A stretch of 64,000 nt of DNA from Meghimatium bilineatum (GCA_034231615.1 CM067302.1:13444820-13508819), one strand, 5' to 3'. Counted from the first letter of the stretch, positions 12,701 to 49,541 are shown. Program-made: numbers and translations. The notes: generated by a model not told the origin, from the letters alone.

Positions 12701-13796
12701 CTATGTCCAAGGCTGACATTTGGTTAAAAACCTGCTTCAATCACTTCCAACCATTCACAATACATTCTACACATCAGCATCACAGCTGAGGAGGACCTGC
12801 AGTTGTGTTAGAAAGTCTTTAGGCTGTAAAGGGATACCTGCTCCCAGCTAAAGGAATTGCTTCATCTTCACCCGCCCATGTGGCAACCTGGACTTCTAGT
12901 AATAGAGCAATGAATATCACCTCTATCTTCTGTCTGGGCATGTCGTAGGGAGTAACTGAGGAAAGTTATAATGATAAGAAAATGATAGGCTGCCATCCTG
13001 TCGCCTGTGAAAAAAAAAAGTCAACATAGTCACTTCTTATAGATTTGATTTCTTACTTTTTTTCTTTGTTCAAATGGTGCCCATGAATGACACAGAGATG
13101 CAGGTCAGCGGACATTGCACCTTTGTGGCAGGTTCCTAGGGGGCAGTGCCGGTCTTAGGCCATTGCAACCTATGCGGCCGCATTGGGCCCCGCACTTCAT
13201 AGGCCCATAAATTAATATTATAATTTATTTTATTATCCTCTTCTCTACCCAGTATGGGCCCTGCGCAACCCGTTTCGCATTGGGCCCCGCAATTGTTAGG
13301 GGGCAGGGGGGTGAGAAATGCTAGATGTGCCATCATTGAAGAATAATCAACAGATCGAATAGAAGGATGACAAACTATTGACCTAGAAGTACATGTGTAT
13401 GATGCGCTTCAGGAAGGATGTGATTTATCTGGGATGCTGTACTGCTGGAATTCCTCTCATCGGGGACTAAATATAGATCCATATACTCCCTAACACAACC
13501 ATACCTTTGAGACAATTAAGGAGGACTTGTATTTATGTTAGATAGGCAAATAGGCTGTCATGAGCTACCTGCTCACAGCTGAAGGTATTACTTCTTCAAC
13601 ATTAACATCTTCTTAATTATCATCATCATTATCATCATCATCTCTACCATCATCAACAACTATATTTATTATTTTCTTTACTTGTTTTCCCCACATACAA
13701 CTGAATTTTGACTTTATTTATATATGATTTTTGCCATCTTGTTTCATTTCAGAGTTGAGACAAGCTCATGCTATCATGGAGAACTTAGAGAAATAG
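693..13796 (+). CDS. COMMD4: COMMD4, COMM domain-containing protein 4 (first exon off window)
   Basis: Join of 693-758, 2494-2533, 3752-3871, 5928-6008, 7740-7801, 9655-9769 and 13753-13796. All junctions are GT/AG and every phase matches (0,1,1,1,0,1). The 175 residues follow the animal COMMD4 family closely: [10 protein letters not shown] then Y-E-K-V-Q-K-L-T, then [31 protein letters not shown], and a helical end [11 protein letters not shown]. Human COMMD4 is 199 residues, so about 24 N-terminal residues are missing and should lie left of base 1. The family forms the COMMD/CCDC22/CCDC93 (Commander) complex, which acts in endosomal cargo recycling and NF-kB control. The COMM domain is the C-terminal part, from about the W of Q-W-R-V-D onward. 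No frameshift or stop is seen, so the gene looks intact. Confidence 0.95.
878..1110 (+). pseudogene. LINE 3' fragment (family shared with 11285-11770)
   Basis: Decayed reverse-transcriptase-type ORF end with sense W-x-G-H-V-like text around the TGGACATGTATGCCGACTTG segment. Related pieces at 26010-26430 and 48200-48780 (plus) and 11285-11770 (minus). Confidence 0.65.
1200..1640. repeat. minisatellite, about 83-bp unit, 5 copies
   Basis: Unit contains GTGAAGCATCAGACAAGATG, spaced 82-86 bases, with CACTGTGGGATCTTATGTAC and CAAGAGGGACTTGA. Copies are nearly identical. Lies in a COMMD4 intron. Confidence 0.9.
1895..2275 (-). pseudogene. decayed LINE fragment
   Basis: AT-rich text resembling antisense LINE ORF ends elsewhere in the window; 2195-2275 shares the GGCCATTTGTTACATC segment with 10720-10760 and, in reverse, 47865-47885. 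Confidence 0.4.
2275..2490. repeat. minisatellite of about 33 bp ending at the exon acceptor
   Basis: About six units with two CAG steps each, ATGATTTCAGTATG and GTTTTCAGTAAAT. The last unit runs into the true acceptor ATTTCAG/TATGAG of the COMMD4 exon at 2494. Confidence 0.88.
2494..2533 (+). CDS. COMMD4: COMMD4 exon
   Basis: A 40-base exon after ATTTCAG, donor GTGAGT. Encodes [13 protein letters not shown] plus the first base of a Glu codon. A minisatellite carrying copies of this acceptor lies directly upstream. Confidence 0.92.
2597..2925. mobile_element. long inverted repeat, MITE-like
   Basis: Left arm AAATTCTTGAGTCT...GGCACCAAATCGCCTAG pairs with right arm CTAGGCGATTTGGTGC...AGACTCAAGAATTT. 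Pairing extends well inside, so nearly the whole element folds back. No ORF for a transposase. Confidence 0.75.
3037..3150. repeat. hairpin-forming inverted repeat
   Basis: TTTTTCATTGATCACTATTT and ACTTGGAAT at the left pair with ATTCCAGGTATATAAATAGT and GACCAATGATAAAC at the right. A degraded relative of the left flank (2978-3060) is at 47950-48045. Confidence 0.65.
3345..3660. pseudogene. two LINE 3' fragments, opposite strands
   Basis: 3345-3425 is an antisense LINE end; 3425-3660 is a sense end that reads like [13 protein letters not shown] and ends P-P-G-E-R-Q-stop. Related copies at 31560-31915 and 34275-34500. Confidence 0.65.
3752..3871 (+). CDS. COMMD4: COMMD4 exon
   Basis: A 120-base exon after TTTCCTCAG, donor GTACTG. 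Encodes I-G-D-I-K-A-S through the highly conserved [10 protein letters not shown] and E-L-Q-Q-L-G-L-P-R. Phase 1 at both ends. Confidence 0.95.
3905..4030 (+). mobile_element. tRNA-derived SINE fragment
   Basis: GATAGGTTAGAGCATTG resembles an A box and AGAGTTTGACTCCC a B box, with spacing as in a tRNA. Confidence 0.5.
4185..4330 (-). mobile_element. tRNA-derived SINE fragment
   Basis: On the minus strand GTGTGGCGATATTGCTAGAA and GGGTTCAATCCACAG look like A and B boxes of a Pol III promoter. Confidence 0.5.
4530..4551. repeat. poly-G tract
   Basis: About 21 consecutive G. Such a tract is prone to assembly length error. Confidence 0.9.
4690..4960 (+). mobile_element. tRNA-derived SINE
   Basis: A box GCTTAGCGCAGTGG and B box AGGTTCATTTCCC at the 5' end, followed by a body ending GGCATTAATAAATG. 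A close second copy is at 50550-50800, same strand. Confidence 0.8.
5735..5870 (-). mobile_element. SINE-like family A copy
   Basis: Member of a dispersed family of about 170 bp marked by AAATAAAACGGCGACACAAC, a GGACCATTGTCCTGCTAC-like block and a GAAGAAG tail. Here antisense and decayed. Lies just before a COMMD4 exon. Confidence 0.6.
5928..6008 (+). CDS. COMMD4: COMMD4 exon
   Basis: An 81-base exon after CTACAG, donor GTAGGT. Encodes [12 protein letters not shown] and [10 protein letters not shown], matching the family's E-H-A-x-x-L-C-R segment. Phase 1 at both ends. Confidence 0.93.
6080..6290 (-). mobile_element. dispersed repeat family E
   Basis: Antisense copy of a repeat also at 6940-7235 and 24490-24735, recognised by GTCCCATGGCAxCAxxCTGC and AACTCTTCATGTACTAA blocks. 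One end is tRNA-like. Confidence 0.6.
6326..6579 (+). pseudogene. LINE-1-of-window: 5'-truncated copy
   Basis: C-terminal end of the reverse transcriptase ORF best seen at 57655-58642: [11 protein letters not shown] and [12 protein letters not shown]. Ends in a (TGA)n tail. An in-frame stop replaces the W in R-E-L-W. Confidence 0.88.
6627..6895. repeat. minisatellite, 25-bp unit, about 11 copies
   Basis: Unit contains CGTTACTTTCATAATGTACT; copies are almost identical. Confidence 0.95.
6940..7235 (+). mobile_element. dispersed repeat family E
   Basis: Sense copy: GGTAGGTCCCATGGCAGCAA to about GACCTGAAC, followed on the minus strand by a tRNA-like piece (CTAGTTGATAGTGAGC and GGTTTGAAACCACG). 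Confidence 0.6.
7541..7715. mobile_element. pogo/mariner-like MITE
   Basis: Starts TACAGTGGAATACC and ends GAGATTCCACTATA, imperfect inverted ends next to TA, AT-rich inside, with a second copy at about 130-300 in reverse. No transposase. It ends about 25 bases before a COMMD4 exon. Confidence 0.5.
7740..7801 (+). CDS. COMMD4: COMMD4 exon (start of COMM domain)
   Basis: A 62-base exon after TTTTTTCAG, donor GTCAGT. Encodes [21 protein letters not shown]. The W-R-V-D core is the typical start of a COMM domain. Confidence 0.93.
7865..8150 (+). mobile_element. SINE-like family B copy
   Basis: Full-length copy: GTGTGTTGTCAGGGCCCGAA, GTCGTAAAAGGCGATTAAGG, CATCCCATATAGGGTCAGTG, GGAGTTTGAGAATGAACACA and a GAAGAAGAAG tail. 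Other copies are listed separately. Confidence 0.75.
8690..9626. repeat. 42-bp minisatellite, about 22 copies, with higher-order structure
   Basis: Unit has GGGTTGTAGTTTACTAGTAT, GTAAATACACATTGCAAT. In 8812-9066 three variant units form a 126-bp block repeated at 8812, 8939 and 9066. The unit length is a multiple of three, so long open frames arise by chance; these are not genes. Confidence 0.95.
9655..9769 (+). CDS. COMMD4: COMMD4 exon (COMM domain)
   Basis: A 115-base exon after AACTGCAG, donor GTAGGA. Encodes [11 protein letters not shown] through [16 protein letters not shown] 42-bp minisatellite ends about 30 bases upstream. Confidence 0.93.
9940..10345. repeat. 34-bp minisatellite, about 12 copies
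   Basis: Unit contains TTGAACTAGTTGGTTCCAAC and CCACCCATCCACA. A three-unit block recurs (10070-10170 and 10172-10272). Confidence 0.92.
10346..10700. other. no gene seen
   Basis: COMMD4 intron. Only short near-repeats such as AAGATATAACTGTAAGGTGT with AGTATATACTT, also seen at 10910-10945. Confidence 0.5.
10705..10905 (-). pseudogene. LINE ORF end with C2H2-like finger
   Basis: Antisense text reads [18 protein letters not shown], as in the copies at 27060-27265 and 47640-47895. Broken. Confidence 0.6.
11285..11770 (-). pseudogene. LINE reverse transcriptase C-terminal fragment
   Basis: Open for about 140 residues: [28 protein letters not shown] and a basic [10 protein letters not shown], typical of the end of non-LTR retrotransposon ORF2. 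Confidence 0.8.
11805..11885 (+). mobile_element. SINE-like family A fragment
   Basis: Contains GCCGAAGACGGAGGTGTCGG and AATAAAACGGCGACACAACG. Truncated at the right. Confidence 0.65.
12125..12676. repeat. 27-bp minisatellite, about 20 copies
   Basis: Unit CATCATGAGGCAACATTTGA plus ACATTAC, almost without variation. Open in several frames on both strands because the length is a multiple of three and holds no stop. Confidence 0.97.
12680..13750. other. last COMMD4 intron, mostly unassigned
   Basis: No exon seen. 13141-13310 has a GC-rich piece starting CAGTGCCGGTCTTAGGCC with two GCATTGGGCCCCGCA segments, possibly a DNA-transposon end. 13615-13665 is CAT-rich. Confidence 0.5.
13753..13796 (+). 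CDS. COMMD4: COMMD4 terminal coding exon
   Basis: After CATTTCAG. Encodes [13 protein letters not shown] and stop TAG at 13794-13796. It matches the family's C-terminal L-K-Q-A-Q-T-L-M helix. No clear AATAAA signal is seen close downstream. Confidence 0.93.
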
Positions 13797-13849
13797 ATTT
13801 CATGACTCCGTTCATACAGGGTAACTCATCAATATTCTCTCTAATATGC

Positions 13850-14035
13850 TCGGATGAGCAGCTATGAATGTAGTTAGAACGTACCATTCATGAAATGTAC
13901 CACCGGCACACATAAAGGACGAGTGAATTACGTTTTTTTATTAGAAACCTTCATGTGAAAATATTCACTGCTCAAGCATCATCAGTTTTGCTCATGTGAT
14001 AAGAAAATTAGAAGGAACATTGCTCACATCTAACT
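13850..14035. mobile_element. unclassified dispersed repeat
   Basis: Reverse relative of 4980-5090: shares the TCACTGCTCAxxCATCxTCAG block and the AAAATTAGAxGGA end. Just downstream of the COMMD4 stop. Confidence 0.5.
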
Positions 14036-14394
14036 CTTAATATATGTATATGGCAATTGATAACATTCATGATGTTTTGTCATTCCATTTGTTTTCAGTC
14101 ATAGTTTGTTTTATTGCATCATCATTTCTCATAATATCAAAATGTGTATCTCTAGCGTGTGTGTACGTACATTATTGTTAACTTGAATTTCTCCATTGTT
14201 TTATGTCAACTATCTAGTACATTTGTGATATTGCTTTTATTTATATGAGAAAAATTATATTTTTCAGTGTTTGTCTTGTATTTTCTTGATAGAAGTCTTA
14301 TAGTTGAAACATTAATTGAATCTGTCTTGAACACAACGTCGTGTTCAGATGTTTATCTCTACTTTTTCATACCCATTCTCAGTAGCCAGATAGC

Positions 14395-14565
14395 ACACGA
14401 AGCCAGTGGAGTCTTTACCGGAACAAGCGGTCTAACAATGGAAGTATTTGCCGTAATGCAGGCACTTAACTGGCTGGAATCGCAAGCCTATTCCCATGTG
14501 TACATACTAAATGAATATGATTCAGAAGTCAGGATTTGTCGAGTCATTAGACAGAGCTAAATATG
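14395..14565 (+). pseudogene. LINE RNase H fragment
   Basis: Reads E-A-S-G-V-F-T-G-T-S-G-L, M-E-V-F-A-V-M-Q-A-L-N-W-L, which matches the E-x-x-A-x-x-x-A-L-x-W pattern of retroelement RNase H. Confidence 0.6.
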
Positions 14566-14644
14566 CAGGCATCACTAAGGCTTGGAGCTTTATTTACTGA
14601 TCGGTTCCTTTACACTTTGATGACCTAGAATGATACTACTCCAA

Positions 14645-14905
14645 CCGCCTGTGTGTTGCCAGAGCCCAAAAAGGGAGTAAAGAATAACTATTATTCTTAG
14701 ATGTTTACCTTTCATGCATGTCATAAGAGGCAATTAAGGATGTTTATGGGCAGATTTGTCCCATCTTGTATAGAGTCGAAGTGATCTAGATGCTATGCTG
14801 ACATTGGATATGTTAGATCGAGAGCAGATATCGCAGCTAAGATGTACACAATGAATTCTGTACTCCTGACTACATCCTGCTAATCTGCAGGAGTGTGAGA
14901 ACCAA
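14645..14905 (+). mobile_element. SINE-like family B copy
   Basis: Sense copy with TGTGTTGCCAGAGCCCAAAA and TCTGCAGGAGTGTGAGAACC. Confidence 0.7.
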
Positions 14906-15044
14906 ATGAAGTGCTCCACAATTGTGTAATAATCTCTGGAATATAAACACTTTCCTCCTGTTTGACCAGGCACTGAGTCTAATCTGGCGTATGTGTTATC
15001 ACTATTTGAACTATTAACATTCTGTAATCTATCTTTCTATGTGT

Positions 15045-15705
15045 CTAAGTATTGCTTAGTTCTTCTATGTCTAGTATTCCTCAGTTCTTCTAGTATTTTA
15101 ATACCCTGACAGTCTAAGTATTCCTTAGTTCTTCTATGTCTAGTATTCCTCAGTTCTTCTAGTACTTTAATGCCCTATCAGTCTAAGTATTCCTTAGTTC
15201 TTCTATGTCTAGTATTCCTCAGTTATTTTAGTAGTGTAATGCCCTGCCAGTAAAAGTATTCTTAAATTTTTCTATTATTGTAATACCCTGCCAGTCTAAG
15301 TATTCCTCAGTTCTTCTATGTCTAGTATTCCTCAGTTCTTCTAGTATTGTAATACCCTGCCAGTCTAAGTATTCTTAAATTCTTCTATTATTGTAATACC
15401 CTGCCAGTCTAAGTATTCCTCAGTTCTTCTAGTATTGCAATACCCTGCCAGTGTAAGTATTCTTAAATTTTCTATTATTGTAATACCCTGCCAGTCTAAG
15501 TATTCTTAAATTCTTCTATTATTGTAATACCCTGCCAGTCTAAGTATTCTTTAATTCTTCTAGTATTGCAATACCCTGCCAGTCTAAGTATTCTTTAATT
15601 CTTCTAGTATTGCAATACCCTGCCAGTCTAAGTATTCTTTAATTCTTCTAGTATTGCAATACCCTGCCAGTCTAAGTATTCTTAAATTCTTCTAGTACTG
15701 TAATA
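15045..15705. repeat. 44-bp minisatellite, about 15 copies
   Basis: Unit contains AATACCCTGCCAGTCTAAGT and ATTCTTCTAGTATTG with point variants and some shortened units. Confidence 0.93.
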
Positions 15706-16085
15706 TGACAATCAATACAATGTAACTGCGTGAAACGTAACAACAATTAGACTTACGTAAAACACAGGTTTATATATCGCTTCAATCAGACATGACAGAC
15801 TATAGCTAAAACTAGTGGGTAATGATGCGCACACAAGAAAACATACAAATTACAATACACAAATCATATTCAACATTTCAACCAAAAGGTCTTTATCAAG
15901 ATACAAACAAAACATCAAAAGATGACAAATGGAAAAATTATCACAACGAACATTGGTAGTTCAACGAAAGAATATGACAATGAAAAACATGAAAACAATC
16001 AAAATCATCACCTATGATGACTTGCTTTCTTCTTCTTTTGATTCATTATCAAATGACCTCTAGATCTCTCTTTTAGATGTAGATT
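15705..16085 (-). mobile_element. 3' end of a Penelope-like element
   Basis: Near copy of 51785-52010, including AATACAATGTAACTGCGTGA and ACAAATCATATTCAACxTTT. Only the non-coding end is present. Confidence 0.6.
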
Positions 16086-16089
16086 TCCA

Positions 16090-16870
16090 GCAGGACGTAA
16101 AGTGAATTTGTCTAATTTGTGGTGGAATCGGACCACCCCTAGGTGAACTTTGGTAAATTTACCAAGGAATTGGACGGAAGTAATAGAAAACTGGACTTAA
16201 AGTTAAAAAAGGCTTGTCATGATTCCGCTTGCAAGTCTTCTAATATTGGCAGTCACAGCATGAGACTAATAACGTGTGTTCATGATGACAATGTCGTTAT
16301 TAATAATATAGATAGCAGTAGTTTATTACGAATATAAAAAATCAACATTCGAATGTATATTCCTGAATATTGCAGAAATTAAGGAAATTCCAAAACAACT
16401 GAATACTGTGAATGTTCTTGTCTGATGGAAAATTCAGGCGTGTTCGATTGATACTTGTTCCGGAACAAAGCTAAGACTTGTACGGGAGACTTGCGTTCGA
16501 TTTTATCTCGAAACCTGCGGAAAAAGACATTGTATATGGTGAACATTTACTTGGCCAGATTAGGTTAGATATGTTGATTATCCTCCGCACATGTCCATAA
16601 GTGCTTCAGTAAATCTCTCAGGGTATAGGCAATGACAAAGGTTTGAGGTTCTATGTTGGTTCAGCGCTCTTTTCTAAATCTTTGTTAAGTGTTCTCTAAG
16701 GGCCATGCCAATCCTCTCTCCCAAATCATGCATTCTCGATATTTATTTATGGGCATGTATGTCAAAACCCTCTGATCTTGCAGATTCATGAAGAGCATTG
16801 AGTTTGTCTGTTTGGTCCATAGGTTGACCATCTGTTATGGTAGCGGAGCTAGGTAATTGGTCGGCATGAA
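16090..16870. other. no gene seen
   Basis: No exon or recognisable element. A 64-codon open stretch at 16143-16337 has no family signature. Confidence 0.45.
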
Positions 16871-17190
16871 GTATAGACATCAAGTAGCGAACTGAACACA
16901 TGTCTGACAGTGTAGACATAAAATAGAGAATATAAGACATGTCTGACAGTGTAGACATAAAATAGAGAATATAAGACCTGTCTGACAGTGTAGACATAAA
17001 ATAGAGAATATAAGACTTGCCTGAAAGTGTAGACATCAAGTAGCGAACTGAACACCTGTCTGACTGTATAGACATAAAATAGAGAATATAAGACTTGCCT
17101 GAAAGTGTAGACATCAAGTAGAGAATATAAGACTTGTCTGACAGTGTAGACATAAAATAGAGAATATAAGACTTGTCTGATGGTGCTATC
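16870..17190. repeat. 39-bp minisatellite, about 8 copies
   Basis: Unit contains TAGACATAAAATAGAGAATA and TAAGACTTGTCTGACAG, with a variant ATCAAGTAGCGAACTGAACA. Confidence 0.93.
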
Positions 17191-17377
17191 CACCACCGGA
17201 CATCTGTATACTGTGTGAAGAAGGATACCGTAAATACAATTGGTTGTCAACCAACAAGAGTGACAGCGATTTCACGCATTTGAACAAATAGCAACTAGTA
17301 TAAGTAGAAAAATGTATTAGCCTCGTATATATATATAGGCCTATCAAGTCCTTCTCCATGTTAGTCGTGTTGTGCGT

Positions 17378-17398
17378 GCGAGAGAGAGAGAGAGAGAG
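17378..17398. repeat. (GA)n microsatellite
   Basis: Ten GA steps. Confidence 0.9.
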
Positions 17399-17569
17399 CA
17401 TATGTGGCTGAGACGATAGAGAAGCAAAACAGCGACAAAAAGGCAGGGCATCAGTGACATTGATTACCTTTCAGCGGCATGACCAGCGGGTAGGTACGAG
17501 AGCCAGTTCTCTTGTATGTCTGGCCGACTATACCATCGATATAGAACCAGTTCTCTTGTATGTCTGATT

Positions 17570-17915
17570 TTTTTAAAGATGTGGTTTTCAAGAAGAATGG
17601 TGAAAATTCCATGGACAGCTAAGAAAACTAATGTAGAAGTTCTCGTAGATGCTAGAGTAAAACAACATATAATAGCGAAAATTAGAAACAGACACTCAAG
17701 ATTTTTAGGGCATGTGATGAGGAAAGTAAAACTTGAACATTCACTAACAACCTGAAAGATCAAGAGGAGAAGAGACAGGAAGACAGAGAGAGACATTTTT
17801 GGATGGGTTGTCACTGTGGCACAAAAAGAAGTCACCAACAGAACTTATTAACAACACAAGAGACAGAGAGTTGTGTAGAAACCTGATCGCCTAAGCCACT
17901 CAGCATGACACTTGA
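17570..17915 (+). pseudogene. LINE fragment related to the 57655 family
   Basis: Reads K-I-P-W-T-A-K-K-T-N-V-E-V-L and R-F-L-G-H-V-M-R-K-V, then frame breaks and a decayed end near CGCCTAAGCCACTCAGCATG. Confidence 0.8.
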
Positions 17916-17934
17916 TTGATTTACTGCATGGGAA

Positions 17935-18655
17935 AACCTGGTAATGTTTGTTGACAGCCGACTGTTGCTGTGACGCCTCAACATAATGTTTGTTGACAGC
18001 CGACTGTTGCTGTGACGCCTCAACATAATGTTTGTTGACAGCCAACTGTTGCTGTGACGCCTCAACATAATGTTTGTTGACAGCCGACTGTTGCTGTGAC
18101 GCCTCAACATAATGTTTGTTGACAGCCAACTGTTGCTGTGACGCCTCAACATAATGTTTGTTGACAGCCGACTGTTGCTGTGACGCATCAACATAATGTT
18201 TGTTGACAGCCAACTGTTGCTGTGACGCCTCAACATAATGTTTGTTGACAGCCGACTGTTGCTGTGACGCCTCAACATAATGTTTGTTGACAGCCGACTG
18301 TTGCTGTGACGCCTCAACATAATGTTTGTTGACAGCCGACTGTTGCTGTGACGCCTCAACATAATGTTTGTTGACAGCCAACTGTTGCTGTGACGCCTCA
18401 ACATAATGTTTGTTGACAGCCAACTGTTGCTGTGACGCCTCAACATAATGTTTGTTGACAGCCGACTGTTGCTGTGACGCCTCAACATAATGTTTGTTGA
18501 CAGCCGACTGTTGCTGTGACGCCTCAACATAATGTTTGTTGACAGCCGACTGTTGCTGTGACGCCTCAACATAATGTTTGTTGACAGCCGACTGTTGCTG
18601 TGACGCCTCAACATAATGTTTGTTGACAGCCGACTGTTGCTGTGACGCCTCAACA
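17935..18655. repeat. 42-bp minisatellite, 17 copies
   Basis: Unit contains ATAATGTTTGTTGACAGCCG and ACTGTTGCTGTGACGCCTCA; main variant CCGACT versus CCAACT. Open frames across it are repeat artefacts. Confidence 0.97.
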
Positions 18656-18779
18656 TGTCCCTTTCAATCTAGATAAATACCACTGCTCTGTAAACTTTCA
18701 TCTTAGTCTGTAGGTTAATGCCGTTTATATGCCACACATTGTCATACAATGAGCTATTTCTATGCCGTACAGACTGCCA

Positions 18780-19130
18780 TTTCTATGCACACATTTGCGT
18801 ACAATCTGCGAACGTGTTGCATGCCATGGCGATCACTGCATCATCAAATGTGGCATTGACACAACCGACTCCGCAGTCACATGTATACAAAGTTCAAGAT
18901 TGGCAACACGGCCATGTGTACATGTGAACAGGCAGCACAGAGTGCCAAACATATACTTCAAGAGTGTTCTGAGCATGAAACGCTACGGCAGACATATTGG
19001 CCAGAGGAAACAACACTGGAATCAAAGCTCTATGGGACACTGTATGAACTACAAAAGACAGTGAGTTTTATTAAGGAGACAGAATTACAGATATAGACAT
19101 GTTTCAAGTGAACGAAAGAAGAAGAAGAAG
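18780..19130 (+). pseudogene. 3' end of a Jockey/R1-type LINE
   Basis: Reads C-T-C-E-Q-A-A-Q-S-A-K-H-I-L-Q-E-C and Y-G-T-L-Y-E-L-Q-K-T-V-S-F, the C-x-C...H-x-L-x-x-C end usual after the RNase H domain. GAA-rich tail. Confidence 0.7.
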
Positions 19131-19364
19131 AAATGTGGCATTTTGTGATAGTGTACTACTTAAATATATGAATCTATTCACAACATACAGTGCTACACCA
19201 TTTACATTGCATGGCTTGTGATAGATTTTGTCAGGTATACTAGTCTTATTGTTAGTTTGTTCCTTTCGTGCCGCAGGCGACACATAGGGCAGAGGTTTTG
19301 ATTCTCCATGTGTTGCGGTCCGCTGCCTACTGTTAGGGTTGCTCAGTATTCTTGTTGTCATGGG

Positions 19365-19795
19365 CTATGAAACATTGATGGCTATACAGCTATACGGCTG
19401 TGAAACATGGACACTAAGTAAAACAGCAGTAAAGAAGATCAACGCCTTCGAGATGAAATGCTACAGAAAGATACTTAGAATATCATAGAAGGAAAAAAAA
19501 GAAACTCACATTATAAACACATTGAAGATTCCAGAGTATTGGTTACTAAATACAATAACAAAAAGAAAACTACGCCTGTTTGGTTATATAAAGAGACACA
19601 ACTGTTTAGAAAGACAAATAATGGAGGGAAGAGTACCTGGGAAGAGGGGAAAGGGCAGACCAAGTTGGACTAACGACATTAAAGATAACATGAATACATC
19701 GCTAGAAAATGCAAGCCGCATCGCCCAAGACAGAGAGAGGTTCAGAGAGTTAATTGGGAAGACAACGTTCTGGAAGGAATACATGACATGACTAT
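19365..19795 (+). pseudogene. LINE reverse transcriptase C-terminal fragment
   Basis: Reads Y-G-C-E-T-W-T-L-S-K-T, C-Y-R-K-I-L-R-I, R-L-F-G-Y-I-K-R-H and G-K-R-G-K-G-R-P-S-W-T-N-D-I-K. One stop in the first third. Confidence 0.82.
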
Positions 19796-19799
19796 GACA

Positions 19800-20540
19800 T
19801 GAGCTATGGGACATGGGAGTAAGATATTTCAAGCCAGCCGCTGTTTTAAGCTGCGTTGTGATAGTGTTTTGGTTGTGAGTGACAGAGAAGTACCATTCAG
19901 AGATCATGTTTGTCTCGTAATAAATTCACATTCCAGCTTGATCTGAACATTATCAATTTACCGTTTATCCATATTGCCTCTCATTACCTTTGACGCAATC
20001 TGATCTAGGGTGCACCACGAGGAGGTGCTTTTAGGTTCGTGTTTAACCGTAAACCCAAGTTTTGCATGAGAACAATGCAGAACCTTTTGCACCCACTTGC
20101 TATAGATACGTAGACGTAAATACGTAAACAACTCACCAATCAGAACAACGTATCAGAGGATCTAAAACGTGAGAAAATAGAACCCAACACACAAGAGTTA
20201 CAGAAGATGTGTGTATTTATTTTTTGGAATCACAATAAAAATTGAATCAATGATATGAAATATTAAAAACATGATTTATGTTTGCTTTACACAAGAAAAA
20301 CTAATTCTACGTTTCAACCGTAATGCCTTCATGGAGTAAAGTTTAAAGAATACAGATATTTGAACACTTGTGTATATGTTTTTAATGTTTATATGTTTTG
20401 TAAAAGTATATAATTCTGTGTTTTAATATCTTTTTTTATATTGTTTTATATGCGTTGCATATCTTCATTACATTAGAAAAGTGAAATGATGTTTGTAATA
20501 TTGCTGGTACCTTTCTTATTTTCAAGACGATAGCATTATT
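19800..20540. other. no gene seen
   Basis: AT-rich, no exon or recognisable repeat. Confidence 0.5.
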
Positions 20541-20745
20541 GGTGTGCTACAAGAGTTTCTTTTCTTCTTCTTTCATTCACTTGAAACATGTCTATATCTG
20601 TCTAAAAGAGAGTTTTGTTCTTCTTTCTTCTTTTTTCGTTCACTTGATACATGTCTATATCTGTCTACAAGAGAGTTCTTTTCTTCTTCTTTCATTCACT
20701 TGAAGCATGTCTATATCTGTCTGCAAGAGTTTCGTTTCAAGAGGG
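20540..20745. repeat. minisatellite, about 55-63-bp unit, 3-4 copies
   Basis: Unit contains ACATGTCTATATCTGTCTAC and a TTCTTCTTTCATTCACTTGA block. Confidence 0.85.
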
Positions 20746-21019
20746 TATATGCAGAAATCCATAGATGGATGATAGATATGGCTGGAAAGAGCAACATCTT
20801 CCAAAGTATGTACAAAGAAGCTAAGGACCAATTGTGTCATCGCGTGGTGATGTGTATTTTCAAGCGAGATGTCTTTAAAGTAACTGCTATGACTTTCTCC
20901 TTTATTGTTATATGCCTTCCATTCTTGATATTTTCCTGTCATACAACGCGATTCATATCTTTCCATTTTTATAATTCTATATCGATGCCTTCATCATTTA
21001 TACCCCGTTTTAACACATC

Positions 21020-21635
21020 TTTGTACCTCAGTTGGGGAGTAGTTTGGATTCATCTTTGTACCTGAGTTAGGGGTAGCTGGATACATCTTTGTACCCGAGT
21101 TGGGGGTAGCTGGATACATCTTTGCACCTGTGTTGGGGGTAGCTTGGATACAATTTGTACCTGAGTTGGGGGTAGCTGGATACATCTTTGTACCTGAGTT
21201 GGGGGTAGCTTGGATACATCTTTGTACCTGAGTTGGGGTAGCTGGATACATCTTTGTACCTGAGTTTGGGGTAGCTTGGATACATCTTTGTACCCGAGTT
21301 GGGGGTAGCTGGATACATCTTTGCACCTGTGTTGGGGGTAGCTTGGATACAATTTGTACCTGAGTTGGGGGTAGCTGGATACATCTTTGTACCTGAGTTG
21401 GGGGTAGCTTGGATACATCTTTGTACCTGAGTTGGGGTAGCTGGATACATCTTTGTACCTGAGTTTGGGGTAGCTTGGATACATCTTTGTACCTGAGTTG
21501 GGGGTAGCTTGAATACATCTTTGTACCTGAGTTGGGGGTAGCTGGAATACATCTTCATACCTGAGTTGGGGGTAGCTTGATACATCTTCGTACCTGAGTT
21601 GGGGGTAGCTTGGATACATCTTTGTACCTGAGTTT
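21020..21635. repeat. 34-bp minisatellite, about 18 copies
   Basis: Unit contains ATACATCTTTGTACCTGAGT and TGGGGGTAGCT. A block of about 195 bp holding the TTTGCACCTGTGTTGG variant occurs twice (about 21090 and 21285). Confidence 0.95.
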
Positions 21636-21924
21636 CGTATTTTGGATTTCAGTTTTTCTGCAGTTACTACCTATTATCCATTATAAACTCATAACCAATA
21701 TACATTTAGGTAACTGGTGGACTGATGTACTGGGATTTATAGAAATGCCACCAGTAGGGCGATGCTGTTTCCTAATCATGAATCACATAATATAGACCAC
21801 TACCGACCCACAGTTCACATGAAATTGGTGTGCAATTTTTGAAAGACCTGCAACTTGTATTTTGTAAATGTAAAGATGCGAAACCCATTTCTAAGTATTG
21901 AATAATACAGATCAAAGGTCAAAT

Positions 21925-22160
21925 TCAGTCAGTTCCTCTTTTGCCAAGTTTGGCACATAGGGCGGATGTCATAGTTCTCCATGCTTGTCTGTCAGTTGTC
22001 AAGGATTGCAGGTCTTGAGCATTTATGCCTGTTGATTTTAATTCATTCATAAATGTTCTTCTGAACTTTGCTTTTGGTCGTCCCTGTATGCTTTTCACGT
22101 CTGGTGTCCACATAAAAGCTTGTCGTGTCTTCACGTGGTCAAATTGCAAAGCATAATCTT
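21925..22160 (-). pseudogene. LINE ORF end fragment
   Basis: Antisense text reads T-R-Q-A-F-M-W-T-P-D, G-R-P-K-A-K-F-R-R-T-F and D-L-Q-S-L-T-T-D-R-Q-A-W-R-T. Directly downstream of the receptor stop codon. Confidence 0.75.
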
Positions 22161-22178
22161 TGTTTTTCTAGATTACTA

Positions 22179-49541
<27,363 letters not shown>

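Noticed and set aside
12036-12789. Long open frames on both strands across the 27-bp array (repeating H-H-E-A-T-F-E-H-Y and others)
   Set aside because: The unit is a multiple of three without stops, so several frames are open at once. There is no codon bias, splice context or domain.
17832-18656. 274-codon minus-strand frame over the 42-bp array at 18 kb
   Set aside because: Repeat artefact joined to a LINE end; no domain.
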